Origin: Gemmatimonadales bacterium
Lineage (GTDB): Bacteria > Gemmatimonadota > Gemmatimonadetes > Gemmatimonadales > GWC2-71-9
DNA: 53,539 bases
Direction: 5' to 3'
NCBI GenBank assembly: GCA_020633775.1
Contig: JACKDA010000010.1
Span: forward strand, 1-53,539
Part shown: positions 8,711-17,473 of the stretch, piece by piece
Layout: each line of letters begins with the position of its first letter
Numbering within the stretch: the first letter of the stretch is position 1
The notes under the pieces: generated by a model
The model's input: only the letters and a program-made list of their open reading frames with translations
The model's database searches: none
What the model was told of the DNA's origin: nothing
Made by a program: the position numbers and the translations under genes

Positions 8711-8826
8711 GTCATTGCGAGCCGCGAAGCGGCGTGGCAATCCGGTGCCGCACTCAGTGAGCGATTCGAAGGGGACTCCGCTCATGCCTCGGGGGATTGC
8801 TTCGCCGTTTCGCGGCTCGCAATGAC
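8711..8826. repeat. GTCATTGCGAGCC-type palindromic repeat supplying a start codon
   Basis: Two arms of about 33 bases face each other. The left arm 8711-8743 begins GTCATTGCGAGCCGCGAAGC and the right arm is 8794-8826; their match has only about three mismatches. The interior (about 50 bases) holds no gene. Repeats beginning GTCATTGCGAG are known from many environmental bacterial genomes (recalled, not searched). The right arm ends in GCAATGAC, and its ATG is the start codon of the following HD gene. Confidence 0.85.
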
Positions 8827-10051
8827 ACCCCAGCACTTCGACGTCATTCGCGACCCGCTCTGGGACAACATCCGGATCGAGCCGGAGGCGCTCGCCTGCC
8901 TCGACACCGAGGCGGTCCAGCGCCTCCGCTACGTTCGGCAACTCGGCCACGCCTTCCTCGTCTACCCCGGCGCCACGCACTCGCGCTTCGAGCACGCCCT
9001 CGGCGCCTACCACCTCGCCCGGCGCGCCCTCACGACGCTGGGCGAGCGCGGCGACCTCGACGACATCGAGCCCGAGGAGCAGCTGGCGGTGCGGCTCGCC
9101 GCGCTGCTGCACGACATCGGCCACTACCCGTTCTCGCACGCCCTCGAGGAGGCCGGGTTCCCCCATCACGAGGGACTCGGCGCCGCCCGCCTGCGCACCG
9201 GCGGTCTCGGCCAGGCCCTGCGCGCCATCGGGGGAGAACCGTTCATCGAGCGCGTCGCCGCGCTGATCGAGGGCCGCTCGGCGTCCCCGCTGGCGGGGCT
9301 CGTCTCCGGGTCGCTCGACCTCGACAAGATCGACTACCTCTCGCGCGACGCCCGCAACTGCGGCGTGCCGTACGGCACGCTCGACACCGACCGGCTGCTC
9401 GCCTCGCTCTGCCTCGTCGCCACCCCCGACGGGGGCCGCGAGGTCGGCGTGCACGAGAAGGGGATCAGTGCCCTGGAATCGCTCCTGTTCGCCAAGTACC
9501 AGATGTACCGGAACGTGTACTGGCACCACGCCGTCCGGAGCGCGACGTGCATGTTCAAGCGGGCCGTCCGCGCGACGGTGCGCACCGGCGCCGCCGACGC
9601 CGACACCCTCGCGGCCGCGACCGACGACTCGCTCTCCACCCTGCTGGCCGAGCACGATCCGACCGGGCTCGCCCGCGCCCTGCGCCAGCGCGCCCTCTTC
9701 AAGCGAACCGTGGACCTCCCCGCCAGCGAGGTGCCCGACACCGTGGTGCCGTGGCTCGACACCGATCCCGATCGCCTCGAGCAGGCGGAGGACGCCGTTG
9801 CCGGCGAGCTCGGGCTCGGGCCGGATGCGGTGCTGATCGACTATCCGTCGCGCACCTCGATGCTCGGCGTGGACCTGCCGCTCCTGACCCGGGACGGGCG
9901 GGTGGAACGACTCACCGATGAGGGGCGGGTGGGGCAGCTGGGGCTGCCGAGGATCGCGCGGGAACTCTACCTGAGCGCGCGACGGCTGCGGATGTTCACC
10001 CGCGTGCCGGTCAAGCTGTCGGGCCTGCCGCGGACGCTCAGCGGGGGGTAG
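8822..10051 (+). CDS. HD-domain phosphohydrolase (dNTPase-like)
   Basis: 409-residue cytosolic HD-superfamily enzyme. The metal-binding histidine lies in THSRFEH (H58), the HD pair in LLHDIGHYPFSH (H97, D98), and a later Asp in DLDKIDYLSRD. The N-terminal VIRDPLWDNI corresponds to the VIRDPIHG start seen in this family, related to SAMHD1/dGTPase-type enzymes, so the ATG at 8822 is probably right even though it lies within a palindromic repeat and no Shine-Dalgarno is visible. Translation may be leaderless. Substrate (dNTP or other phosphoester) unknown. The stop overlaps the convergent phosphatase gene by 14 bases. Confidence 0.9.
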   Translation: MTPQHFDVIRDPLWDNIRIEPEALACLDTEAVQRLRYVRQLGHAFLVYPGATHSRFEHALGAYHLARRALTTLGERGDLDDIEPEEQLAVRLAALLHDIGHYPFSHALEEAGFPHHEGLGAARLRTGGLGQALRAIGGEPFIERVAALIEGRSASPLAGLVSGSLDLDKIDYLSRDARNCGVPYGTLDTDRLLASLCLVATPDGGREVGVHEKGISALESLLFAKYQMYRNVYWHHAVRSATCMFKRAVRATVRTGAADADTLAAATDDSLSTLLAEHDPTGLARALRQRALFKRTVDLPASEVPDTVVPWLDTDPDRLEQAEDAVAGELGLGPDAVLIDYPSRTSMLGVDLPLLTRDGRVERLTDEGRVGQLGLPRIARELYLSARRLRMFTRVPVKLSGLPRTLSGG

Positions 10052-10808
10052 CGACCGGGATCTCCCCGGTCGGCGGGCTCACTTCCTCGATCCGCACGAG
10101 GATGACGGTGATGTTGTCGAGCCCGCCACGGCGGTTCGCCTCGGCGATCAGCCGATCGACGAGGTCCTCGAGCGTGCCGTCGCCCTCGAGGATCGCCTGC
10201 ATGTCGGCATCCTCGATCATCCCGGTCAGCCCGTCGGATGCGAGCAGGATGAGGTCCCCGGGCTCGAGGGTGCCGATGTAGAGGTCGGGCACCACATCCC
10301 CACTGGAGCCGACGCACCGGGTGATGACGTTGGCGTACGGGTGGACGCGTGCCTCCTCCGGGCTGAGCCGGCCGGCGTCGACCTGTTCCTGGACGTAGGA
10401 GTGGTCCTTCGTGAGCTGGCTGAGGGTCCCGCCGCGCAGGATGTAGGCCCGCGAGTCGCCGACGTGGCCGATCAGGTAGCGGCGCGGCAGCAGCGCCATC
10501 GCGGTTGCGGTGGTGCCCATGCCCCGCTTGTCGTGCTCCTGCAGGGTGCGCTCGAAGATCGCCGCATTGGCCGCCCGGATCGCGCCCACCATCTGCGCCA
10601 TCAACTCGTCGTCCGACATCCCCCGGACCGGAGCGAAGCGCTCGGCCACCAGCCGTGCCGCCATCTCGCTCGCCACCTCACCGGCGGCGTGGCCACCCAT
10701 CCCGTCGGCGACGACGAAGAGCCCCCGATCGCTCGCCATGAGGTAGGTGTCCTCATTGCCGGAGCGGACCACGCCGACATCGGTGCGGGCCGCGCAACTG
10801 AATCGCAT
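10038..10808 (-). CDS. PP2C-family Ser/Thr protein phosphatase
   Basis: 256 residues, a compact Stp1-like bacterial PPM phosphatase. All the metal-binding motifs are visible: RSGNED near residue 16, VVADGMGGHAAGE around 33, LLASDGLTG around 190, and the terminal GLDNITVILVR. It removes phosphate from Ser/Thr residues, usually opposing Hanks-type kinases. The start overlaps the stop of the FHA gene by one base (TGATG), and that gene in turn overlaps the flippase gene, so all three form one operon on the minus strand. No partner kinase lies in the window. Confidence 0.95.
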   Translation of the reverse strand: MRFSCAARTDVGVVRSGNEDTYLMASDRGLFVVADGMGGHAAGEVASEMAARLVAERFAPVRGMSDDELMAQMVGAIRAANAAIFERTLQEHDKRGMGTTATAMALLPRRYLIGHVGDSRAYILRGGTLSQLTKDHSYVQEQVDAGRLSPEEARVHPYANVITRCVGSSGDVVPDLYIGTLEPGDLILLASDGLTGMIEDADMQAILEGDGTLEDLVDRLIAEANRRGGLDNITVILVRIEEVSPPTGEIPVATPR

Positions 10809-11446
10809 CAGCCGCCTCGCAGGATGAGGAAGGCCACCAGGAGCACCGCCGCCGCGCCCAGCACCGCCCAGATGGCGAGCGAGGGGCCGGAAGAGGTCTC
10901 GGGGAGCTCGAGGCTCGGCGGCGGCGGGGCCACCCGGGAGGGCGGCGGCTCGGCGGGCACGTCAGCAACAGGGGACACGTCGGCGCGGTCGTGCGGGACC
11001 AGGACCAGTTCGAGCTGGCCCAGGCGAATGGTCGAGCCGGGCGCCACTGGCAGCTGGCCATGGACCGGCTCACCGTCCACCCACGAGCCATTCGTGGACT
11101 GGAGGTCGCGCAGCAGCCAGACCCCGTCCCGCAGCGTCAGTTCGGCGTGTGCCTCGCTGATCGAGGCCTGCGCGAGGGCCAGGTCGACGCCGGGCCCGCG
11201 GCCGATCCGCACCGGCACCCGGCGCACGCTGAAGCGCTCCGGTGCCGCCCCGGCCGCCTGTCGGGCAACCAGCACCCCGAGCAGCGAGCCCTCGGGCAGC
11301 GGCACAGGCAGATCGGACACCGGCGCATCCTGACGCAGCAGGGCCTCCTCGGCGTACTGGGGTCTCGGAACGGGGGACGGGAAAGCTACCCGCCGCCGAC
11401 CCGCCGGGGCAAGCGAAATCCCCACGCGGGTGCCGAGCGCGCTCAC
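10808..11446 (-). CDS. FHA-domain protein with C-terminal membrane anchor
   Basis: About 212 residues. The forkhead-associated domain (about residues 73-150) shows IGRGPG, SISEAH and QSTNGSW, the conserved phosphothreonine-binding residues. A Pro-rich linker (APPPPSLELPE) leads to one C-terminal transmembrane helix (AIWAVLGAAAVLLVAFLIL), making it tail-anchored with the FHA domain in the cytosol. The GTG start at 11446 forms a GTGA overlap with the stop of the flippase gene, which favours this start; shorter GTG starts exist 7 and 19 codons downstream. Its pairing with a PP2C phosphatase suggests a Thr-phosphorylation circuit at the membrane. Confidence 0.88.
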   Translation of the reverse strand: MSALGTRVGISLAPAGRRRVAFPSPVPRPQYAEEALLRQDAPVSDLPVPLPEGSLLGVLVARQAAGAAPERFSVRRVPVRIGRGPGVDLALAQASISEAHAELTLRDGVWLLRDLQSTNGSWVDGEPVHGQLPVAPGSTIRLGQLELVLVPHDRADVSPVADVPAEPPPSRVAPPPPSLELPETSSGPSLAIWAVLGAAAVLLVAFLILRGG

Positions 11447-12504
11447 CCGGACTCGACCTCGATCGCCTTCAGCCCCCGCCGCACCCACAGCGAGAAGACC
11501 GTGAACCCCGCGGCGATCGTGAACCAGCTGAGGATCAGCCGCCAGATGATGGTGTAGAGCGGCACCAGCCCCCGGGGCACGTACACGCTCATCACCGCGG
11601 CGCTGAGCACCTCCGCGATCCCCGAGGCCCCGGGCGTCGGCGCGAAGTAGAGCAGGAAGGTGATCAGGGTCTGGACCAGGAGGACATCGACGAAGTTCGC
11701 CTCGATCCCGACCGCCCGCAGCGCCACGTAGCCGGCGAGGAGCTTGTTGGCATGGCTCGGCCCGCTGACCACCGTCGCCCAGAAGAGCGCCACCCACCCC
11801 CGGAGCGTGTTGAAGGCCCGCATGCTGTCGTGGGCCTGGTCGATCCCGGCCTGGAGCCCCTCCAGCCGCCGCGCCACGCCGGCATGCCGGCGGCCGAGTG
11901 CCGCCGCGAGGCGATGCACGCCACCCGACACCCACTTCGGCGCGATCATCACCGTGATCAGCAGCACGCCGAGGACGGCGAACACCGTCATCGACCCTCG
12001 GAAGAGGTCGAGGAGCGACAGGCCCAGCACGTTGCCGCGGTCGCCCAGCGCCTGCCCCGCCCCGAACGCCAGCGCGAGCGGCCCGCTCAGGGCGAAGAAC
12101 ACCACCGTCGCGATGAACGACATCAGGACGATCGTCATCCCCGTCGGGACCGGGATCCCGGTCCGCTTCATCGCGTACACCATCATCGGCGAGGACCCCG
12201 CCTGCAGCGGGGTGACGTAGGAGCCCCACGCCCCCATCCCCCCCGCGAGGATCAGCCCCGGCAGGCTCGGCCGCGGATGCACCTGCCGGGCGAGCAGCCA
12301 GAGGCGGAACCCGCCGCCGATCCAGTCGAGCGAGGCGAGCCCCAGTCCGGCGAGCACCCACCCCCAGTGGATGGTGCCGAGCGAGGCGACGAATGCCCCG
12401 GTGTCGTTGCCGTAGACCAGGACCGCGGCATAGCCCAGCAGCGAGATGACGACGAACAGCTCGAAGCCGCGCCGAAGGGCGGTGGGCGTCAGGAGGCGGG
12501 CCAT
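11443..12504 (-). CDS. UPF0104 / lysylphosphatidylglycerol synthase-type TM flippase-like protein
   Basis: 353 residues with about eight hydrophobic helices. The pattern LGLASLDWIGGGFRLWLL, GAWGSYVTPLQAGSSP and APTPGASGIAEVL is the signature of the MprF N-terminal/UPF0104 family, which includes lipid flippases and uncharacterised membrane proteins. There is no C-terminal synthase domain, so it is a stand-alone transmembrane unit. It is the first gene of a translationally coupled operon with the FHA protein and PP2C phosphatase, which hints that its activity or its lipid substrate is under phosphorylation control. The start ATG lies 65 bases from the divergent uvrA. Confidence 0.88.
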   Translation of the reverse strand: MARLLTPTALRRGFELFVVISLLGYAAVLVYGNDTGAFVASLGTIHWGWVLAGLGLASLDWIGGGFRLWLLARQVHPRPSLPGLILAGGMGAWGSYVTPLQAGSSPMMVYAMKRTGIPVPTGMTIVLMSFIATVVFFALSGPLALAFGAGQALGDRGNVLGLSLLDLFRGSMTVFAVLGVLLITVMIAPKWVSGGVHRLAAALGRRHAGVARRLEGLQAGIDQAHDSMRAFNTLRGWVALFWATVVSGPSHANKLLAGYVALRAVGIEANFVDVLLVQTLITFLLYFAPTPGASGIAEVLSAAVMSVYVPRGLVPLYTIIWRLILSWFTIAAGFTVFSLWVRRGLKAIEVESG

Positions 12505-12569
12505 GGTCGATCAAGCTACCTGCCGGGAGGAGCCGGGAGAAGTGACGGCCATGGCGCCCTTCCGCGGCA

Positions 12570-15371
12570 GTGTACGTTTCAGGCGTGCACCGTCCCGTCA
12601 TCCGCGTCGTGAACGCCCGCCAGCACAACCTCAAGGGCATCACCGTGGAGATCCCGCGCCGCGCGCTGGTCGTCGTGACCGGACCGTCGGGCAGCGGCAA
12701 GAGTTCACTCGCCTTCGACACGCTCTACGCCGAGGGCCAGCGCCGCTACATCGAGTCGCTCTCGACCTACGCGAAGCAGTTCCTCGAGCGGATGCCGAAG
12801 CCGCTCGTCGACCGCCTCGAGGGGGTGTCGCCCTCGGTGGCGATCGAGCAGCGCGCCCCGACGATGTCGTCCCGGTCGACCGTCGGCACCGCGACCGAGA
12901 TCCACGACTACCTCCGGCTCCTCTGGGCCCGCGTCGGCGACCCGACCTGCGTGGCGTGCGGTGGCCCCGTGCGCCGGGACACGCCGCAGGGGGCCGCCGA
13001 CACGCTGCTCGCGGCCGGGGGACGCGTGCAGGTCGCCTTCCCGCTCCCGGCCTCGAGTCGGGCATCGCGCGAGCTGGTGGTCGAGAACCTCCGGGCCCTG
13101 GGATTCGTGCGCGTCGAGGTCGACGGCACGCCGTACCGTCTCGACGAATTGCCGGAGCAGGTCCCGATCGACGCCACCACGGACCTGCTCGTGATCGTCG
13201 ATCGGCTGGAGGCGACCCCCGCGATGCGCGGCCGCCTCGCCGAAGCGGTCGCCACCGCCTTCCAGGAGGGCGACGGCGTCGCGGTCGCGCTCCGCGCCGA
13301 CGGCTCCCGCGACCGCTTCACCGCGTTCGAGGCGTGCAGCGCGTGCGACACCCCGGCACCGAGCATCACGCCGGCGCTCTTCTCGTTCAACAATCCGCGT
13401 GGCGCCTGCGCGACGTGCAACGGCTTCGGCGCCGTGCTGACCTACGACCTGTCGCTCATCGTCCCGGACCCGGGCCGTTCGCTGCGCGACGGCGCCATCG
13501 ATCCCTGGACGAAACCCCGGTACGAATCGCAGCGCCGGCTGCTCCTCGAGACCACCCGCCGCCTCGGCGCCGACGCCGATGCCCCGTGGTCGACGCTGCC
13601 CGCGGCGGTGCAGGAGACCCTCTTGCGCGGTCGCGAGGGGAAGTTCCTCGGCATCTTCCCGTTCCTCGAGCGGCTGGAGGCGAAGCGCTACAAGCAGTAC
13701 ATCCGCGTCTTCCTGCGGCAGTACCAGATGGCGCATCCGTGCCCCGCCTGCGGCGGCGCCCGGCTGAAGCCCGAGGTACTGGCCGTCCGACTCGGCGGCG
13801 CCTCGATCGCCGACGCCGCCGCCCGCTCGATCGACGACCTCGCCGAGTGGCTCGAGGCGTTGCCGCTGCGCGAGCAGCAGGCGCAGATCGCCGGCACGGT
13901 GATGGACGAGCTGCGCGCGCGGGTCGCCTACCTGCGCGACGTCGGGCTCGGCTACCTCACCGTCGATCGACAGACGCGCACCCTGTCGGGCGGCGAGGCG
14001 CAGCGCATCGCCCTCGCCAACGCCCTCGGCGCCCGCCTCGTCGACGCCCTCTACGTCCTCGACGAGCCCTCGATCGGACTCCATCCCCGCGACACCGACC
14101 GCCTCCTCGGCCTGCTGCGCCGACTGCGCGATCTCGGCAACACGGTGGTGGTGGTCGAGCACGACCCGGCCGCGATCGCCGAGGCCGACTGGATGCTCGA
14201 ACTCGGGCCCGGGGCCGGGGAGCACGGCGGCACCCTGGTCCACGCCGGCCCGGTGGCCGAGGCGACCGAGACGCTCACTGCCCAGTACCTGACCGGCCGC
14301 AAGCGGATCGGCATCCCGAGCGTGCGCCGCCCGGTCGATGGCCCTCGCCTCGTGGTGCGCGGGGCCACGCTGCACAACGTGCGGGACGTCGATGTCGTGA
14401 TCCCCCACGGTGCGCTCACCGCCGTCACCGGCGTGTCGGGCTCGGGGAAGAGCACCCTCGTCCATGACATCCTGCTCCGCCAGCTGGAGCGACGGCTCGA
14501 GGGCGAGGACAGCGCCAAGGCGCATCTCGGCGAGCAGGTCGGGACCGTGACATCCCTTGAGGGCTGGCAGGGAATCGCCTCGGTCGCGGTGGTCGACCAG
14601 ACACCGATCGGGCGCACGCCGCGGAGCAACCCGGTCACCTACATCAAGGCGTTCGACGAGATCCGCGAGCTGTTCGCCAGCCAGCCGCTCGCGCGCCAGC
14701 GGAAGTACACTCCCGGCACCTTCTCCTTCAACGTCGCGGGCGGCCGCTGCGAGGGGTGCGAGGGCGCCGGCCACGTCCCGGTCGAGATGGTCTTCCTCGC
14801 CGACGTGTACGTGCCGTGCGAGATCTGTGGGGGGCGCCGCTTCTCGCGCGAGGTGCTCGACGTGACGATCGGCGGCGTCTCGATCGCCGACGTGCTCGAC
14901 TGGAGCGTCGACGAGGCGATCCGCCGCTTCCGCCACCAGCCGAAGCTCGGCGCGGCGCTGTGGCAGCTCCAGCAGGTCGGCCTCGGCTACCTCCGCCTCG
15001 GCCAGCCGTCGACGACGCTCTCCGGCGGCGAGGCCCAGCGCCTCAAGATCGCCCGGGAGCTGCTCAGCGCCTCGAAGCGCGGCGGGCGCAAGCTCTACCT
15101 CCTCGACGAGCCGACCACCGGCCTCCACCTCGACGACGTCCGCACCCTGATCGGCGTGCTCGACAAGCTCGTCGATGCCGGCCACACCGTGGTGGTGATC
15201 GAACACCAGCTCGACGTGATCAAGCGTGCCGACTGGGTGATCGACATGGGGCCCGAGGCGGGGCCTGGCGGTGGGACGGTCGTGGCGATGGGCACGCCCG
15301 AACAGGTGGCTGCGGAACCGCGGAGCCACACCGGGCGCTGGCTGCGCGAGGTCCTGCGGCAGAAGGGGTAG
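12570..15371 (+). CDS. uvrA: UvrA, excinuclease ABC subunit A
   Basis: 933 residues, the usual UvrA length. It is the damage-recognition ATPase of nucleotide excision repair. Walker A of the first ABC domain is GPSGSGKSS near residue 40, the ABC signature LSGGEAQRI appears near 475 and again near 820, and the second Walker A is GVSGSGKST near 620. Zinc fingers are intact: CSAC...CATC in the first half and CEGC...CEIC in the second. The listed GTG start gives a short extra N-terminus; a GTG five codons later (12585) would begin just before the conserved VNARQHNLKG and is equally plausible. It shares a 65-base divergent control region with the flippase operon. Confidence 0.97.
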   Translation: MYVSGVHRPVIRVVNARQHNLKGITVEIPRRALVVVTGPSGSGKSSLAFDTLYAEGQRRYIESLSTYAKQFLERMPKPLVDRLEGVSPSVAIEQRAPTMSSRSTVGTATEIHDYLRLLWARVGDPTCVACGGPVRRDTPQGAADTLLAAGGRVQVAFPLPASSRASRELVVENLRALGFVRVEVDGTPYRLDELPEQVPIDATTDLLVIVDRLEATPAMRGRLAEAVATAFQEGDGVAVALRADGSRDRFTAFEACSACDTPAPSITPALFSFNNPRGACATCNGFGAVLTYDLSLIVPDPGRSLRDGAIDPWTKPRYESQRRLLLETTRRLGADADAPWSTLPAAVQETLLRGREGKFLGIFPFLERLEAKRYKQYIRVFLRQYQMAHPCPACGGARLKPEVLAVRLGGASIADAAARSIDDLAEWLEALPLREQQAQIAGTVMDELRARVAYLRDVGLGYLTVDRQTRTLSGGEAQRIALANALGARLVDALYVLDEPSIGLHPRDTDRLLGLLRRLRDLGNTVVVVEHDPAAIAEADWMLELGPGAGEHGGTLVHAGPVAEATETLTAQYLTGRKRIGIPSVRRPVDGPRLVVRGATLHNVRDVDVVIPHGALTAVTGVSGSGKSTLVHDILLRQLERRLEGEDSAKAHLGEQVGTVTSLEGWQGIASVAVVDQTPIGRTPRSNPVTYIKAFDEIRELFASQPLARQRKYTPGTFSFNVAGGRCEGCEGAGHVPVEMVFLADVYVPCEICGGRRFSREVLDVTIGGVSIADVLDWSVDEAIRRFRHQPKLGAALWQLQQVGLGYLRLGQPSTTLSGGEAQRLKIARELLSASKRGGRKLYLLDEPTTGLHLDDVRTLIGVLDKLVDAGHTVVVIEHQLDVIKRADWVIDMGPEAGPGGGTVVAMGTPEQVAAEPRSHTGRWLREVLRQKG

Positions 15372-15379
15372 CGGGCCGA

Positions 15380-16771
15380 TCAGCGCTCGGTCGCGGCCTC
15401 CCGCAACAGCTCCCACGCCGACTCGACATGCCGGCGCTCGGTGCGGAACTGCCCGATCGACATCCGGATCGTGTAGCGCTCGCCGAGGGTGGTGTGGGTC
15501 AGGAACACACGCCCCGAGGCGTTGACCCGCGCGAGCAGCCCGGCGTTGTGCCGCGCGAGTGCCTGCTCGTCGCCGGCCAGCGTTGGCGGCACGTGCCGGA
15601 AGCAGACCAGCCCGAGCGGCACCGGCGCCAGCCGTTCCCACCCCTGGGTGCCGTCGACCCAGCCGGCCAGCTCCTGCGCCAGCGCGAGGTGGCCACGGAA
15701 CAGTTCGCGCAACCCCGCCAGCCCGTAGCTGCGCAACACGAACCAGAGCTTGAGCGCCCGGAACCGCCGCCCGAGCGGAATCCCCCAGTCCCGATAGTTG
15801 ACCACCTCCGGATCGTGCGCCGTGCGGAGGTACTCCGGGCTGGTGCGGCAGGTGGAGAGCAGCGCCTCGACGTCGCGGACGAAGTAGGCCGTGCAGTCGA
15901 ACGAGGTCATCAACCACTTGTGCGGGTTGGTGACGTATGAATCGGCCAGCTCGAGCCCGTCGAGCAGCGGACGGATCTCGGGGAGGATCGCCGCGGTGCC
16001 GCCATACGCCGCGTCGACGTGGTACCAGGCTCTCGCGCCACGGGCGAGCTCGCCCACCGCCCGGATCGGGTCGCACGCCGTCGAGGAGGTGGTCCCCATC
16101 GAGGCCACGATGATGCCGGGGACGAGGCCGGCGGCCCGGTCCTGTGCCAGCAGGGCGGCCAGGTGGTCCGGACGGAGTGCCCAGGCCTGGTCGACCTCGA
16201 CGACCCGGCATCGCTCCGGCGGGATCCCCGCCAGCCGGGCGGCCTTGGCGACCGACGAGTGGGCCTCCCGGCTCCAGTAGGCCGTCATCCGGGCAGCATC
16301 CGGCCCGAGGCGGTCACGCGCCGTGAGGAACGCCACCAGCGTGGCGCTGGACGCCGTGTCCTGGATCGAGCCGGTGAACCCCTCGGGGATCGCCAGGGCC
16401 TCTCGCAGCCAGGCCATCACCACCTGCTCCAGTTCGGTGGCCGCCGGCGAGGTGACCCAGCTCATGCACTGGGCGCCGAGGCCCGCCGCGAGCATCTCGC
16501 CGAGGACCGAGGGGGGCGAGGCGTTGGAGGGGAAGTAGGCGAACCACCCGGGGTGGCCCCAGTGGGCCATTCCCGGCACGATCAGCCGCTCCACGTCCTC
16601 CAGGATCGCCTCGAACGGCTCGGCGGCCTCGGGGGCCCGTGTCGGCAGGGCACGGCGCAGCTCGCCCGGCTCGACGCCGGGCACGACGTCCCTGGATTCG
16701 ATCCCCTGCCAGTAGTCGGCGATCCAGTCGACGATCTCGTGGCCGTGGCGGCGAAAGGCCTCGGGGGTCAT
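15380..16771 (-). CDS. PLP-dependent group II decarboxylase (aromatic amino acid decarboxylase-like)
   Basis: 463 residues. The PLP-binding lysine is in NPHKWLMTSFDC (K285), cofactor-stacking His in SREAHSSV (H171), and the pyridine-nitrogen Asp in HVDAAYGG (D253). N-terminal GHEIVDWIADYW and the PGMAHWGHPGWFAYFPSN substrate-loop region match aromatic-L-amino-acid, tyrosine or tryptophan decarboxylases, which release CO2 and an amine. Substrate cannot be told from the sequence. Its stop lies only 8 bases from the convergent uvrA stop, without room for a terminator. A strong terminator separates it from rpmG upstream, so it has its own promoter. Confidence 0.92.
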   Translation of the reverse strand: MTPEAFRRHGHEIVDWIADYWQGIESRDVVPGVEPGELRRALPTRAPEAAEPFEAILEDVERLIVPGMAHWGHPGWFAYFPSNASPPSVLGEMLAAGLGAQCMSWVTSPAATELEQVVMAWLREALAIPEGFTGSIQDTASSATLVAFLTARDRLGPDAARMTAYWSREAHSSVAKAARLAGIPPERCRVVEVDQAWALRPDHLAALLAQDRAAGLVPGIIVASMGTTSSTACDPIRAVGELARGARAWYHVDAAYGGTAAILPEIRPLLDGLELADSYVTNPHKWLMTSFDCTAYFVRDVEALLSTCRTSPEYLRTAHDPEVVNYRDWGIPLGRRFRALKLWFVLRSYGLAGLRELFRGHLALAQELAGWVDGTQGWERLAPVPLGLVCFRHVPPTLAGDEQALARHNAGLLARVNASGRVFLTHTTLGERYTIRMSIGQFRTERRHVESAWELLREAATER

Positions 16772-16800
16772 GCGGGCTCCGGGTGAGGGACGATGGGGAG

Positions 16801-16835
16801 AAAGAAAAAACGGGCCGCCCGGCTGGGCGACCCGT
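16801..16835 (-). terminator. Intrinsic terminator of the rpsN-rpmG operon
   Basis: The stem ACGGG-C-CGCCC (16810-16820) pairs with GGGCG-A-CCCGT (16825-16835) around a GGCT loop. Read on the minus strand, it runs straight into TTTTTTCTTT (16810 down to 16801). A textbook intrinsic terminator lying 28 bases after the rpmG stop. Confidence 0.93.
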
Positions 16836-16862
16836 CGTCCTGGCGACCCGGGACCGGGTGGC

Positions 16863-17021
16863 CTACTTCTCTTCCTTGAACTGCACGTGGCGCTTGAGCA
16901 TCGGGTCGAACTTCCGCAGCTCCATGCGCTCCGGGTGCTTCTTGGGATTCTTCGTCGTGGTGTACATGTACGAGCTCTCGGTGCTCCGGAGCTTGACCTG
17001 CACGCGTCCCTTCTTGGCCAT
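16863..17021 (-). CDS. rpmG: 50S ribosomal protein L33, zinc-independent form
   Basis: 52 residues: begins MAKKGRVQVKLRSTES, contains YTTTKNPKKHPERMELRKFDP and ends QFKEEK, clearly L33. The two CxxC pairs of zinc-binding L33 are absent, so this is the C-minus (zinc-free) version. It follows rpsN by 18 bases on the minus strand and is followed by a strong terminator, so the two form a short operon. In many bacteria C-minus L33 and S14 are paired and repressed by Zur as zinc-sparing substitutes; in proteobacteria they are the housekeeping copies. Which applies here depends on whether zinc-binding copies exist elsewhere in the genome. Confidence 0.95.
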   Translation of the reverse strand: MAKKGRVQVKLRSTESSYMYTTTKNPKKHPERMELRKFDPMLKRHVQFKEEK

Positions 17022-17039
17022 GATCGCGTCTCCTCGGGC

Positions 17040-17345
17040 TTACCAGGAAGCCTTGCGCACGCCGGGGATCGTCCCCGACAGCGCCAGCTCGCGGAAGGCG
17101 ATGCGGCTCAGCCCGAAGCGGCGCACGTAGGCGCGCGACCGGCCGGTCAGCATGCACCGGTTGACGACGCGGGTCGGCGAGGCGTTGCGGGGCATCTTCT
17201 GCAGCTTCCGCATCGCCTGCTCCTTGTCGACCGGCCCGGCCTGCGGGTCGCGGATGATCGCCTTGAGACGCTTCCGCTCGTCGTTCCACTTGGCCGAGAG
17301 CTTCTTCCGCTTCTCGTTGCGCATCATCCAGCTGGTCTTCGCCAT
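17040..17345 (-). CDS. rpsN: 30S ribosomal protein S14, long zinc-independent form
   Basis: 101 residues, the length of the zinc-free S14 class. MAKTSWMMRNEKRKK opens the protein, NRCMLTGRSRAYVRRFGLSRIAFRELALSG is the conserved core (shown here only as landmarks: NRCMLTGRS, GLSRIAFREL), and IPGVRKASW closes it. Zinc-binding S14 would carry two CxxC pairs in about 61 residues; only one Cys is present here. The start is the ATG at 17345 (MAKTS), three codons inside a longer frame. It leads a two-gene operon with rpmG. The 128 bases upstream contain no AT-rich dyad that I would call a Zur box. Confidence 0.95.
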   Translation of the reverse strand: MAKTSWMMRNEKRKKLSAKWNDERKRLKAIIRDPQAGPVDKEQAMRKLQKMPRNASPTRVVNRCMLTGRSRAYVRRFGLSRIAFRELALSGTIPGVRKASW

Positions 17346-17473
17346 CGTGTCCATGCTCCCGCGCGGCGTCCCGCGCCCTGGTGGAAGCCGCCCCAGTCGG
17401 GCGGCCCAGTACGGCAGTCAGCCCGGAAAGATGGGGGCTGGACGCCCGAAAGGGAAGGGTCGGGTCGCCGCGC

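Noticed and set aside
12705..16211. Open frame of about 1170 codons antisense to uvrA
   Set aside because: Shadow of a clear UvrA gene; no conserved motif, low-complexity Arg/Gly/Ala composition.
17346..17473. Zur box upstream of rpsN
   Set aside because: The 128 bases show no AT-rich dyad resembling known Zur sites; left as an open question in the findings.
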